DNA of 64,000 nt from Yponomeuta sedellus (lineage: Eukaryota > Arthropoda > Insecta > Lepidoptera > Yponomeutidae), in the NCBI GenBank assembly GCA_934045075.1, contig OW203749.1:6657558-6721557 (forward strand), written 5' to 3'. The notes beneath the pieces are model-generated. The model made no database searches, was not told the DNA's origin, and saw only the letters and a program-made list of their open reading frames with translations. A program made the translations under genes and the position numbers. How positions within the stretch are numbered: the stretch's first letter is position 1; every line of letters starts with the position of its first letter. Positions 52,140 through 63,415 of this stretch are shown here, one piece after another.

Positions 52140-52784
52140 TCTGGCAATACATCCTATCTCTAATTTGTCAACTTCACAGTGATGACAAAAACATGTTTTA
52201 TATTCCATAGGCAAACACGATACGAGAAGTTGAATGAAGTCAATGAGGGATTTTTCTGACAGCTAAGAAAAGTAGTTCCTAATTTGTCAGTAGATGGCGT
52301 TTTCAAGTAAGGGTTTTTGTTTTTTTAATAGGATAAGTCACTTTCCAGATTATTCTGTGGTCCACAGTCCACAGATCACGTGGAATTTCATCCCTCTTTT
52401 TTTTTTTGCTCTTGCAAAAAAAAAATTTAGTTATTTGATTTTCGTGCTAAAATCATGGTTAATCAGTTGACGTTGATCAGTTGATCACAGATAAGATTCC
52501 TTCCAGTCGATGAAATCGCAAAACAGCAATAAAGTTTTTACCTGTGGCAAGCAATAACAAACAAAAAAAGGTAAACCCTTGCGATTCAGCGCCATCTCAT
52601 CGTAGCTTTTAGAAGTATATTTTTTTTTAATAGCTGTCAGAAAAATCCCTCATTTACGTGTGAATTTTTAAACATGTCAATATCTAACAATGGGGCTCGG
52701 TAAAGCTCGGCTTTATGACGCAATGAAGACAAAAAGTTTAGTGTTTTGTTTGTCCATAAAAATGAGATAGGAGGTATTGCCAGA
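52140..52784. mobile_element. Nested palindromic element
   Basis: The outer arms 52140-52160 and 52764-52784 (TCTGGCAATAC...) pair with one mismatch. The inner arms GAGGGATTTTTCTGACAGCT (52245-52264) and 52632-52651 pair perfectly. No coding capacity. Confidence 0.85.
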
Positions 52785-52822
52785 TCACGGTCGATATCGT
52801 CGTTCAAATTACAAAATCTTCT

Positions 52823-53113
52823 TTTAAATAGGTTTTTGAAATGTCCTTAGCACGCGTTAGTGCATTAAAAAGAATATAATTCATGTGAGTACAGCGTTAT
52901 CATTCCGATGTAAAAACGTAACTGCAAAGTAGGTACTCGGGGCTGCAAGTGATGCAATTTACTTAAGCCAGATGTCGCTGTCTGTACGTAATACAGAGAA
53001 TAGTGTAGAGGTTCGAAATTTCACTGATGCCGGTGAGTCGCCCATTAGCTCAGTTGGAAAGAGCGCTGGCACGGATACCCAGAGGTCGCGGGTTCGAATC
53101 CCGGCATGGGTGG
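52823..53113 (+). repeat. SINE family A, copy 15, dimer-like
   Basis: A tail piece (GCACGCGTTAGTGCATTAAA) is followed directly by a complete long-leader copy with intact A and B boxes. Confidence 0.87.
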
Positions 53114-53412
53114 AAAAGTGAATACCTCGGACACTCAAAAGACTACTCAAGTCACGATGTTTTCCTTCTCGATTGCTTCATTCGAGATTGACCATAATAA
53201 GTCTCAGTCAATGTTGACTAATCTTTTTCGGGTATGTTGAAAGGAACATTTCAATTACACACCCTGTATAGGAAATAGTCATGTCTCTGCTTGGCGATTT
53301 AATTCAGTTGTAAATATTTATTTGATTGTGTTTTAGCTGCAAAAGGTGCTGTATTTATTTTTAATATTGTACTTACCTCATTCATTCGAATTTACCCCAT
53401 ACTAGTAATTTT

Positions 53413-53590
53413 GCCGGTGAGTCGCCCATTAGCTCAGTTGGAAAGAGCGCTGGCACGGATAGAATAGAAAAGAATAGAATGTATTTATTTGTCATTTTGT
53501 TTGTTTTGTTGTTTGAATGTGTTTTCATAGCCAAAAGTCGCGGGTTCGAATCCCGGCATGGGTGGAATATTTAGCCTTTAAATAGGTTTT
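53413..53590 (+). repeat. SINE family A, copy 16, interrupted by a 68-bp insertion
   Basis: The head is split after GGCACGGATAG. 53463-53530 is inserted, with ATAG at both edges, and the head resumes CCAAAAGTCGCGGGTTCGAA. Confidence 0.88.
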
Positions 53591-53985
53591 TTCTTTTTGT
53601 TCTTTTTCAAAAAACACTATTTTCGCTTTTCCATCTAAAAAGCGAAAATATTGAAGGAAAACTTGATTCTGAATGTAAGTTTAAGACATTAGAATGTCCG
53701 GCTGAGTAGGTAAGGATTATGATGTCTTGCTATTTTCTTTGTTTTTTTCACCCAACGTAAATTTTATTTTGTTAACATGACGCATTTTGCAATATGAGCG
53801 ACGATAATGGGAAAACAGTTTATCTGGCGTGTGTTTATCTTGTATAAATATAATATAATTCTATATTTGTAGTACACCGTCTATATAGAAATTAAATTAT
53901 AGAAAAAAACTTGTCAAAAATGTATGTCAATTTAACTTCTTAAGTATTATGAAATGGAACAACGTCAAGCAAATTACTATGATTA

Positions 53986-54350
53986 AGGCCTGCGCAGACG
54001 AGAGAATTTTGTCCCCAAGGGATAAAAGCCCCTAAATCGTAAAAATTGTCGCGGACTCAACGCCTACGGTATGCGGTCATTTGTTCCCCGGAAATTGAGT
54101 GAAGCGTACGCTATGAAAACAAATATTCTGAGATTACATTGTGTTGTAATTTACATGAAGTTGAAACAGACAAGGCGAACTTTTGTCCAGTCCGGTCTCT
54201 TGATGTCCTCGGTAACTTGAGGGACTTTTTGTACGGGTTACTTTTAATCCTTCGCGTTATTCGATACAATTTATAAGAGATCTATATCGACGGACCAAAA
54301 CAGTACCCGATGGATACTTTTTCAGGATAGTCCCTCGTCTGCGCCGGCCT
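53986..54350. mobile_element. Harbinger-like MITE with TTA duplication
   Basis: Termini AGGCCTGCGCAGACGAG and AGGCCGGCGCAGACGAG in inverted orientation (one mismatch), TTA on both sides (53983-53985, 54351-54353), 365 bp long. It is a relative of 16055-16416. Confidence 0.87.
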
Positions 54351-54704
54351 TTATGATTATAGTAATCTGTATATTATTTAAGACTAATAATAAGTTATAA
54401 GGTTAGCTTCAAATTAAACCAAAGTTATTATACAAAGTAATTCTCTTTTTATTATATTTTAGGAGAAACGCTTTAACAATAATTTACTTCGTACACGACA
54501 AAAAAAATAAGTATTAAAAAATAATAATCAATTAATGTAGGTAAATAATGGTTATGGCTAGGTTGGGTCTAACGAAGGCATTTTATTTCTTTACAAAAAA
54601 TACTTGCGGTAATCTCAGAAAAAAAAAATGCGATAACTAAAATTATTTACAATGCGTCGTTTTCAAAGTAAATAAGACGATCATAAAAAGTTCGGTACAT
54701 TTTC

Positions 54705-54892
54705 AAAATTTTAAAAACCTATTTAGAGGCTAAAAATTCCACCCATGCCGAGATTCGAACCCGCGACCTCTGGCTAACGGTGCCAGCGCTCTCCTGAGCT
54801 AATGGGCGACTTAGCTTGGCATGGGTGGAATTTGCCTCTAAATAGGTTTTTAAAATTGTCCTTAGCACGGGTTAGTGCATTAAAAAGAATAT
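54705..54892. repeat. SINE family A, copy 17, foldback form
   Basis: The reverse head (AATTCCACCCATGCCGAG to GAGCTAATGGGCGACTTAG) turns into the forward tail CATGGGTGGAATTTGCCTC and ends at the family terminus. Confidence 0.82.
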
Positions 54893-54899
54893 AATATTA

Positions 54900-56040
54900 T
54901 AAAAATGTTGTGACAAAAAATAAAAATCGCTTAATGTAATGTAGAAATTAAGAGAACCGACGCCGACAGAAGAGAGAAATATACAGTTAAAATATGAACT
55001 GTCGAGCGATTCTTTGGTTATTTTATTGTACAAGGGGAAAGGCTATGGCTGATGTAAATCAAGATAAAAATGTACGGATATCGGCCCAGTCGAGTTCTTG
55101 ATGGAGTTTTTACAATGATCCTAGAGTTAGTACGAATAATACAATCTTATGGTAGTAAATGACGTAGGTATATATTAATAAATCAAACTAAAGCAAGGAC
55201 TTACATTAAAAAGAAAGTGATATAAAAAAATCGGTCTTTTCCCTGCAGCTAATTCATAAATTAATAAGTAGGCACATGTCCTTAAAATACGTTTAAAAAT
55301 ACTGTACACGAAAAAAAGTTAAAATATCCTTCATTACTCCTATCTGTATAACTTAACTATACAGGTCAGTCAAAATTTTAACTATAAATTGCTGACTAAA
55401 TTCCACATTTTTGCATAAAAATCATGCCTTTTTTTAAGTATTTTTATTTTAACTGTACAAAATATACATCCATTCGGTCCACTTAAAAACACACCTCAGT
55501 ATCTGGTGTTTCTTTACAACAATCTTTCAAAGAATAATAAGTATTGCAAATCCAATATTAGATGTTCCATTAATTTAAAATAATCATTTTTCACAGGATC
55601 TCACAATTTAACTTCGGAATGGCTAGACGAACACAAATTAAAATGGCAATTCGTTCTAGCACTAGACTATGCCAAGTTTTCTAATTTTACCCCTAAAATA
55701 GTCAATTTGACTAAAATTTAGGCACCAAAATTCAAGTCTCAAATGAATCTACGTTCACGAAACGAACACGTGTAAAATGTGAATCCATAAATCTTCTCAG
55801 CGGACGAAGAGTTGAAGTTTAACAAATAGAAGCCTAATTTATTATGCGCAGCTTGCGATAGCAATTGGTAAGGAATGAGACAGTTACCCCCGGTTTCACA
55901 TACACTAACAGTCTATTAATCTACTACTGTTAACAGTTGTACGCACTTAGTTCTATTCTGTTAGTTTTTTTTTTGTATGCATTTTGGCCAACTGAATTCA
56001 ATGACTAAAATGTTTTTCTAGTGAAAGTGAACAGTTTTAT
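54900..56040. other. AT-rich intergenic DNA, nothing supported
   Basis: No gene, hairpin or known repeat was recognised in this stretch. Confidence 0.5.
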
Positions 56041-56050
56041 AGTGAATAAA

Positions 56051-56216
56051 ATGTTTAATATCGTTAATGTATCAATTGATCACGTGAACGAGGAAAATGG
56101 GGCCGCGACACGATTGAATATTCCGTCACCTTCGCTACCGCGGTTATTCGATAAACTGTTCTTTCCTTTTCAAACCAAAATGCCAAAACGAATTTCACAT
56201 TGTCCTTTGCCTAGAG
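56051..56216 (+). CDS. Possible first coding exon of an unidentified gene
   Basis: ATG at 56051 (ATAAAATGT) opens 55 codons, MFNIVNVSIDHVNEENGAAT continuing to MPKRISHCPLPR, and stops at a good donor (G|GTAATT) in phase 1. Base composition is more coding-like than the surroundings. No in-phase partner exon was found within the window, and no family was recognised. It may be a chance frame. Confidence 0.3.
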
Positions 56217-56549
56217 GTAATTAATACAGTCTTCACATGACGTTAACGGAGTTTTCAGAAAATGTTACACCTTACGCTTATAATATAATTCTACATTTTT
56301 CATAACTTAAGTAGTCAATTCCGTAATAGCTCGTGCTAGTCAACCTAAGAGATTCGTACTCCAACATTTATTTACTTCATAACTACGTTAGGCTTCACGA
56401 CAAAAACCCGCGCCTTCAATTTTATTATTATTTTCATTCGTAAATGCAACGTCTATTCTGAATGACTTACATACATTGCTTGTTTTGTCAGAATTTCAAT
56501 ATATCATTTCTTTAAGTAGTCATTTAATTTGGCACTAAGACGAATATAA

Positions 56550-56712
56550 TTTATAAAAACCTATTTAGAGGCTAAAAATTCCACCCATGCCGGGGCTCGA
56601 ACCCGCGACCTCTGGCTACCCGTGCCAGCGCTCTCCCAACTGAGCTAATGGGCGACTCACCGGCATCAGTGAAATTTCGAACCTCTTTACAATACTCTCT
56701 GAATTACGTAAT
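56550..56712 (-). repeat. SINE family A, copy 18
   Basis: Complete reverse copy from AAACCTATTTAGAGGC to the leader ACTCTCTGAATTACG. Confidence 0.87.
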
Positions 56713-56892
56713 ATAATTTAATTTATAATCATTGCAAGCGTCATTAACCAAAATTAGGCATCCCACGACGTCACTAATCTAATCTATTTGATCTAGCTTT
56801 AGGCCGTTTTTAGCACGATCGAATTACCATTGCATTTTAATTTTCAATCCGTAGTTCTAAGACAGAGAAAATCTTAATTTATTGCAGAAATT

Positions 56893-57210
56893 GAGTACCT
56901 ACCAACAACAGGCCCGGTCAGGTGCTGGATGGGTGACCATCCCGTGACGACCGCTAGTGGTATTTTCCGAGCGCTTCCGTGCTTCGCAAGGCACGTTAAG
57001 CCGTTGGTGCCGGCTGTCTTGTAATGGTGATCGTCAAGCCATGGCAGAGGCCTTATGGGCGGCTTGATAACTTCTGACAATAAGGCTCGCTACTGTCTTA
57101 CAATCCTCCACCAACCCGGAATGGGCCCCCGTGGTGGAGTATGGTCTAACTTTCCCGCGATGCAGGAAAAGACCCGTGCCCCGGCAGTGGGGACATACAA
57201 AGGGTTGATA
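56893..57210 (+). repeat. 5S-like SINE family, near-complete copy
   Basis: GCCCGGTCAGGTGCTGGATG, GGTGACCATCCCGTGACGAC, GCACGTTAAGCCGTTGGTGC and the tail GTGGTGGAGTATGGTCTAAC to GGGGACATACAAAGGG. Confidence 0.82.
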
Positions 57211-57219
57211 TCAATCGTT

Positions 57220-57880
57220 CAAGGTTTAGCTGAGCGCAATACAGGGGCAGATCTCAATAGACGTTTAACAAAATATTATCTTACAGATGCGCCAATATCT
57301 CTCTAGAGCTGTACCAGAGCACCTAATTAGTTTCTTATACAAGTAAGGTTTAAATTCTCAATATTGTTTCATAATTATTATTAGATCTTACAATAACAGC
57401 ACAAAGAATGTAACAACACTGTTTGCTTGATATCAAAACATCAACTTTGAGCTTCATTTCCACATATGTAAAACGTATCTCTCCACTGCCATGTCAATCT
57501 ACAGTGCAATACTACATCTGCAAAAACAATTACTAATAGTTCTATACTTAACGGATTTTTTCTATATCCGTGACGATTAAGCCCACGCACTTTGTGAGAA
57601 AAGGCCTGTGCCCACCATTGGTACGTTCAAGGCTCCTCATGCCAATGTTGGACAAGGTGCGGTCAAAATTAGTCATTAACCACTACTATATCATCCAGAG
57701 TGGAACAACATTTAGTAGGTCAACAAGTAGGTCTACTACTGGTCAACTAACAACTTTTACTACGGAGAAATCTTCGAAATCGCATAAAGCATACCATCAG
57801 CATTAAAACGTATAGGAGAGCTAATATTTGTATCCCAAATTGAAAGTTGAACTGTCTGGGCAGTACGATGATACGAGTCA
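57220..57880. other. No supported feature
   Basis: AT-rich sequence; nothing recognised beyond short open frames. Confidence 0.5.
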
Positions 57881-57891
57881 CGCGTTTTGTA

Positions 57892-58145
57892 CAGTCTATT
57901 TATTCTTACTTGTCCAATTTAGTAAACAAGATTCTACCCTTAAACTGTGACTTTTTAGTCCAAAACTGCCATATTTCCATAAATGAAGTAACCTGGAACA
58001 TTCTTTTAGATAACATGCTGCCATTTTATAAACAGTTTATGATAGTTCATGAATTTGCGAGAAAATGTCTAGTTTAGGCATCTAATCTCAATTTTAAGGT
58101 TAGAATCTTGTTTACTAAATTGGACAAGTAAGAATAAATAGACTG
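57892..58145. mobile_element. 254-bp TA-flanked MITE, best copy
   Basis: Starts CAGTCTATTTATTCTTACTT; the last 45 bases are the exact complement of the first 45. TA on both sides (57890-57891, 58146-58147) suggests a Tc1/mariner- or PIF-type source. Confidence 0.92.
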
Positions 58146-58399
58146 TAGCTCTAAAATGTCAGAATTTCACAATGTTCTAGAACAATTATCTGGAGCATAT
58201 CTTATTCAATGGGATCAACGTGGCCCAGGCTGTTGAACGTGGTAATGCAGTGTTATGGAGACAGATATAGCCCAGCATGACCAAAAATTTTGCTTTAATA
58301 AATCTTTGCTTGTTTGCTTTTACGCCCTCGTTTAGTTTAGATTGATGTACTGGAAAGTGACATTCAAAACGTGCGACTAGCAGTACCCAGGCTGCACCA

Positions 58400-58490
58400 G
58401 TACTCCACCAACCCGGAATTGGCCCCCGTGGTGTTGTACGGCCTAACCTTTCTGCGGCGCAGGAAGAGACCCGTGCCCCAGCAGTGGGAG
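58400..58490 (+). repeat. 5S-like SINE family tail fragment
   Basis: ACTCCACCAACCCGGAATTG to AGACCCGTGCCCCAGCAGTG, as in the copy at 57105-57190. Confidence 0.75.
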
Positions 58491-58628
58491 TATGTCCCCA
58501 CATATGACCCGCCTGGACAGTTCCAACTCCCTGAGGCATCTCCGTTTCCAGATGCGTACCGATGACTTGGTTACACTCAGTAGGACGATCGCTTCGGACG
58601 CCACCGTGTTAGCGAAGTTTCCTGCGAC

Positions 58629-58778
58629 TCAGTCGTAATGGCTTGAGGCCAGGCTGGTCCGCGAGCTATGCAGCGCTGAGCTGTGCTGCGGCATGCTGTT
58701 GGACGCAGCGGGGAGGCGCGCGCTGGCCGCTTGCCTCTCTTGCTCCTCCAGCTGTGCACCAAACTCCTCGTCTAACGC
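58629..58778 (-). CDS. Terminal coding exon of an unidentified minus-strand gene
   Basis: The minus strand has an acceptor (CCCGCCCGCAG) at 58789-58779, then 49 codons and TGA at 58631-58629. They begin ALDEEFGAQLEEQERQAASA and end SRTSLASSHYD. Composition is GC-rich and coding-like: first a short acidic helix with coiled-coil character, then a Ser-rich tail. Upstream exons must lie to the right; none was recognised before the window edge. No family name can be given. Confidence 0.6.
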   Translation of the reverse strand, partial: ALDEEFGAQLEEQERQAASARLPAASNSMPQHSSALHSSRTSLASSHYD

Positions 58779-58996
58779 CTGCGGGCGGGGAAACAGGTCA
58801 AAGAGCGCTCGGGTGAAAACTTTGCATGAGGAAGGTCAGTGACGAAATGTTTTATATTTCAGTGTTGATTTTCCGGCCTAATCCATCTAAAACAACATCT
58901 CGGACAGAGTGGCCCATTCACTCATCGAGTGAAGGTGACAATGGTAAGCATCAGAACCTCTGGACCAAGTTTTATATTTATTGTATTATTTCTTGC

Positions 58997-59217
58997 AAAC
59001 CTATTTATTAAGAGGCTATAAATTCCACCCATGCCGGGATTCGAACCCGCGTCCTCTGGCTATCTGTGCCAGCGCTCTTTCCAACTGAGCTAATGGGCGA
59101 CTCACCGGCATCAGTGAAATTTCGAACCTATACAATATTCTCTGTATTACGTACAGGCAGCGACATCTGGCTGAAGTAATTTGCATCACTTGCAGCCTCG
59201 AGTACCGAGTACGAGTA
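58997..59217 (-). repeat. SINE family A, copy 19 with leader
   Basis: Complete reverse copy including the leader GCGACATCTGGCTGAAGTAA at its right end. Confidence 0.86.
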
Positions 59218-59639
59218 CTTGTATTTTATTCTTATCCAAAACCACTCACATTTATGCTTTAAATACAATAATAAAATTAATTTAAAGGGACCAAAATTTC
59301 ATTCATCCGTAAATTTTTTTAAGGAACGCCAAATTAAAACAAAAAAAAAGAATGTTGAGGTACTAAAAAGGTATTAAATATGTACAAAGAAATAAATTAG
59401 TTAAACTGTCTCTATCCTCTATCCTTAACTATCCAAAACAAATGTGGTCCAGACAAGCTGACGTCAGAATGACCGGCCACTTTCTTTCCATGTTTTTACA
59501 CAATTTATCGAGGTACTAAATAGTTGAATTTAGGTATCAAAAGGTACTGTAATGTAATTTGATCAAAAATTAAAACATCGTACTTGGTCCAGATGTTCTG
59601 ACGCTTACAGACAATGGACGCTGTATAAATTATCTGGTT

Positions 59640-59698
59640 AGACATCAACCCTTGTATGTCCCCACTGCTGGGCATGGGTCTCTTACTGCATCGCAGGA
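59640..59698 (-). repeat. 5S-like SINE family tail fragment
   Basis: ACATCAACCCTTGTATGTCC and GCATCGCAGGAAGGCAG, the reverse of the family 3' end. Confidence 0.65.
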
Positions 59699-59794
59699 AG
59701 GCAGAAATTATCTCATTACGTAGGTGCAAACGCTAAAGTTTGTTATAGTAATTCAATGCTGAAAAACGTCGGCATTTGCATTCGACATAATTAG

Positions 59795-60110
59795 ATGATT
59801 TGTACAGCGTCCAGTGGCACCTTCATTCACACTAGATGGGTGAAGGGACCACTCGGACACTGCAGTGCCTGGGACATTGTTCTAGATGGTGTAGGTTTAA
59901 AATTCATACAACCCTCACGCCTGTATCCCAGAGGGGTAGGCAGAGACCAGGGACTGCCACTTGCCACAATCCTGACAGATCACCTTCGCTTCATCAACGT
60001 TCATAAGTCGCACACACGCCGGCTGCGGGTACTTTTTATCTTCCGCTTTGCTAATACATCCCCTATTTGGTCGACTATGACCGCCTGGGACGTCCCTTAC
60101 CAATTCAATG
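59795..60110 (-). repeat. SINE C body joined to LINE family Y fragment
   Basis: 59795-59890 matches the family C segment at 24870-24960 (CACACTAGATGGGTGAAGGG). 59905-60110 is LINE Y, coding VDEAKVICQDCGKWQSLVSA on the minus strand. Confidence 0.65.
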
Positions 60111-60552
60111 GTCAAATATAAAAGATTTCGTCAGTGACCTTTATCTATTACACTTGAGTTGATTTGTGGACGACACGAATAAATATGTATAAAAAACTTA
60201 ATAAGCACATGTAGGTAGGTATATACTTATTGACTTGTGTGCTACTTATGAGTAACCAGCAGCCAGTATCTTTGAGAGCTACCACCGCTTTATTAGAATC
60301 ACCAGAATCAACGTTCTCATCAAGTTCACCGTTTTAGTCAAATTAATTCACTAGAATTGCCATGCGAGTGAAAATAATAATCCCAATTCGTTAAGAGTCG
60401 CCCCTTCCTTAAGGAGCAATAACCAAAAAATTAAAATCTGTTTTTATTTAATAACGACATCGAATTGCAATTAAACTCTGCCAATTCGTCTAGAGTATTA
60501 TAGAGAATGACAGAATAAAAAAGAATTTATAGCCTCATAAGCCTTTCATAAG

Positions 60553-60710
60553 CCTGCAGCGCCCCTGCAGTACAATTTCAACAAACCCGCATGCCCAGCG
60601 TGGGAATTATGGGCATCACCCCCCAATGATGGCACAACCTTGCGCTACGGCGCTCATTAGGGGAGGGCTATGTCCAGCAGTGGACTAATATAGCCTGAAG
60701 AAGAAGAAGC
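60553..60710 (+). repeat. LINE/SINE 3'-end repeat with (GAA)n
   Basis: Encodes RSLGEGYVQQWTNIA and a stop, then GAAGAAGAAG. Confidence 0.8.
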
Positions 60711-60903
60711 CTTTCAAAGAAACTATTCTCGAGGGTAGTGTGTAGGGAGTCTTCAAATGTCTTTTTTAGTATTTTTATATACCTAGCATATAAGATAACT
60801 TGAACTTGTAAAACCAAGAGCATCTGCCAACAAACTGTTATGCAGTTTGGCAGAAACCAACTTCTGTTTTTTTTTTTGTATTTTATTTGAATAAATGTTT
60901 ATA

Positions 60904-61205
60904 CTATTTTTATTTTTAATGCACTAACCCGTGCTAAGGAACAAATTTAAAAACCTATTTGGAGGCTAAAAATTTCACCCATGCCGGGATTCGAACCCGC
61001 AACCTCTGGCTATCCGTGCCAGCGCTCTACCAATTGAGCCAATGGGCGACTCACGGCATCAGTGAAATTTCGAACCTCTTTACACTATTCTCTGTATTAC
61101 GTACAGGCAGCGACATCTGACTTAAGCAAATTGCATTACTTATAGCCCCGACTACCTACTTTGCAGTTAGGTTTAACATCGGAACGATATCACTGTACCC
61201 ACATG
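60904..61205 (-). repeat. SINE family A, copy 20, full length
   Basis: The longest reverse copy, from TTTTAATGCACTAACCCGTG to the leader end GTACCCACATGATTA. The A box reads GGCTCAATTGGTAGAGC, closest to a true tRNA of all copies. Confidence 0.88.
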
Positions 61206-61239
61206 ATTATCGTTATCAACCCTTGTATGTCCCCACTGC

Positions 61240-61780
61240 TGTTTATTTTGCAATAGGCGTGACGACAGTATCAAATAAGCAGAGATTTTAATGGAGAGTA
61301 CATATTAAAAGGAATTAAAACACTGATTTAGTTTTATGAAAAAAAAGTGAGATTACCAATATTTTCAATAAAATAAAAGATTACAATACTGCTTTCAGCC
61401 ATTTTGACTGAAACACCAATCACACCGCGTGACGTCACGCTTGAGTAACATTGGTAAACATCACCCGTGCTTTGTTTGACGATTGATGTTTGTTTACCAG
61501 GGCGTGACGTCACATTCGACGCCATGACACTGCAAGCTGTTATCCCACAGATTAAAAGTAATTTTAGAAAAATGGCTTTAGCCTTCGATAAACTTTACTT
61601 TATTACTGAAATATAGGTTTGTTTTTTGTAAATAATCAATGTGTCCGCACATTATGGAAGTTAATTTAAAAATATTTCGTCACGCCTATTCTAATCACGA
61701 TCAAACCCTGATTTGTGTTCTCTAAACGTACTGGCAAATTTTCATTACAATCTGGCATGTCGTTTGTATGTTTGTTTGGA
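61240..61780. other. No supported gene
   Basis: AT-rich sequence. A segment around 61245-61320 resembles 32620-32700 (TAGGCGTGACGACAGTATCA), so it belongs to an unnamed interspersed repeat. Nothing else recognised. Confidence 0.45.
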
Positions 61781-61786
61781 TATTAC

Positions 61787-61875
61787 CCCCCAATGATGGC
61801 ACAACCTTGCGCTATGGCGCTCATTAGGGGAGGGCTGTGTCCAGCAGTGGACTAATATAGCCTGAAGAAGAAGAT
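61787..61875 (+). repeat. LINE/SINE 3'-end repeat fragment
   Basis: CCAATGATGGCACAACCTTG and GTCCAGCAGTGGACTAATAT, then GAAGAAGAAG. Confidence 0.8.
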
Positions 61876-62315
61876 GTCGTTAGTAAATAAAAACTATCTA
61901 CGTTTGTATGGAAATTGCTTCGTGAGGAGCCATAGAATTATTCTGATGACCTGAATAAAACGATTTCTGCTTCGATACCAGTATTCTCCGACGCCTCCTT
62001 ATAATTATCACCATAAGTGCGCAGTATTTTGAAGCATATGTGCGGGTTAAGTGCAAAATAATTAAGAAAGCCATTATAATAAATTAAATCTGTAAACATA
62101 CCATGCAAATCCGTTCAGCGTCGCATCCAAATCCGTTAGTTCTAGAAAGTACTGCTGCATGCCATGCTAACACCGAAATAAGTTAATGTGTTACTTGTGA
62201 AACTCATATGAAATTTGTTTTACCAGTTATAGCAGCCGAGCCTTGATTCTGCTAATGCATTGTGTTACAATGACAATTGTGTGAACACGGCGATTTCATT
62301 TCGTTGCTGCTTCAG

Positions 62316-62454
62316 GTCTACGCGCGCACATACATCGAACCTTCTAGGCGTCAATGGTATGAAAGAAACGCGACACGTGACACGACCATTGATCTGTCAT
62401 CGTACTATAATGCAATAGCAGAATGGAAGCCCAGATCGCTGGTTTCTCGTAGGT
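62316..62454 (+). CDS. Possible internal exon of an unidentified gene
   Basis: After GCTGCTTCAG the frame reads VYARTYIEPSRRQWYERNAT and continues to WKPRSLVSR before a possible donor (C|GTAGGT or AG|GTTAAT). Only phase 0 is open. It cannot join directly to the phase-1 exon at 56051. No family recognised; weak. Confidence 0.28.
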
Positions 62455-62473
62455 TAATGCGTCGCGGTGCTGT

Positions 62474-63130
62474 CTAGCGCCACCAATGGAAAATATCATA
62501 AGATAAGACAAGAATATTCTTTACTGTACACCAGGAAAAAACAAAATAATTATAATGATACAGTACAATTGGCGGCCTTATCGCATAGAGCAATTTCTTC
62601 CAGACAACCTACGATGGAGAGTACTATCATATCATATCTTCTTTCATAATGCGTCTTTGGCAAAAGTGAACATTATCAATTTTAATAAATGTAGCAGCTC
62701 TATTTAGGTCCTACTGAAAAGTACCTAGGTCCTAGAATCTAGGGCTTTAAAGAAGTTTTGCCAAAAAGGAACGTTTTGGGTGAAATCGATTAAGTCCCAG
62801 GTTCTAGACCGTAGGTTCTAAAAATAGTTGTTTTTTAATTTACATACAGGCACATACATTGCTTCTGGCCTCACACTAGGATACCGTGTCGTAGGAACCA
62901 GAAACAACGACGCCACAAACATGTAAACATCCAAGACCTGGGTTTGTTTTTGTCCCCAGCCGGGCTTCGAACTCGGGACCTCCCGCATGGTAGGCAGATG
63001 CGTTACCGCTGCGTTACAGAGGTCGTCATTGTCGTAGTTGTTAAGATTTATGACGTTAACTTTTTGAAAACAACATATTATAAAAACAAGTTATGATATT
63101 TATTCCATTGGTGGCCCTAGTTAGCTCATC
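62474..63130. mobile_element. Diverged MITE with nested SINE G
   Basis: AGCGCCACCAATGG near 62477 and CCATTGGTGGC at 63103 are the inverted ends, similar to the element at 44879. A reversed family G SINE sits inside. Confidence 0.6.
62845..63030 (-). repeat. tRNA-Gly-like SINE, family G, copy 3
   Basis: Reverse copy with CCCAGCCGGGCTTCGAACTC (B box side) and GGTAGGCAGATGCGTTACCG (A box side). Confidence 0.82.
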
Positions 63131-63239
63131 TAACTGTGCACGAATGCCAGTTTTCTTATAATAACTGACCACTTAAAAATTTTAACAATTGTCTTCGTAC
63201 GAGATTCCGTAGTTAGTTGGGGAATATGTTTTATCAGTA

Positions 63240-63415
63240 TTTTGTGGGCAGCAGCGCCCCCTGCAGTACAATCCCACCAAACTGCGATCCCCAACCCGCA
63301 TGCCCAGCGTGGGGATTATGGGCACTACCCCCCCAATGATGGCACAACCTTGCGCTATGGCCCTCATTAGGGGAGGGCTATGTCCAGCAGTGGACTAGTA
63401 TAGCCTGAAGAAGAA
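63240..63415 (+). repeat. LINE/SINE 3'-end repeat with (GAA)n
   Basis: GGCAGCAGCGCCCCCTGCAG, GCGATCCCCAACCCGCATGC and GTCCAGCAGTGGACTAGTAT, then GAAGAAG. Confidence 0.83.

Noticed and set aside
58371..58565. 64-codon plus-strand frame ending PFPDAYR
   Set aside because: The first two thirds are the 5S-like repeat tail, and no splice context was found; the downstream part may be 3' UTR of the minus-strand gene at 58629.
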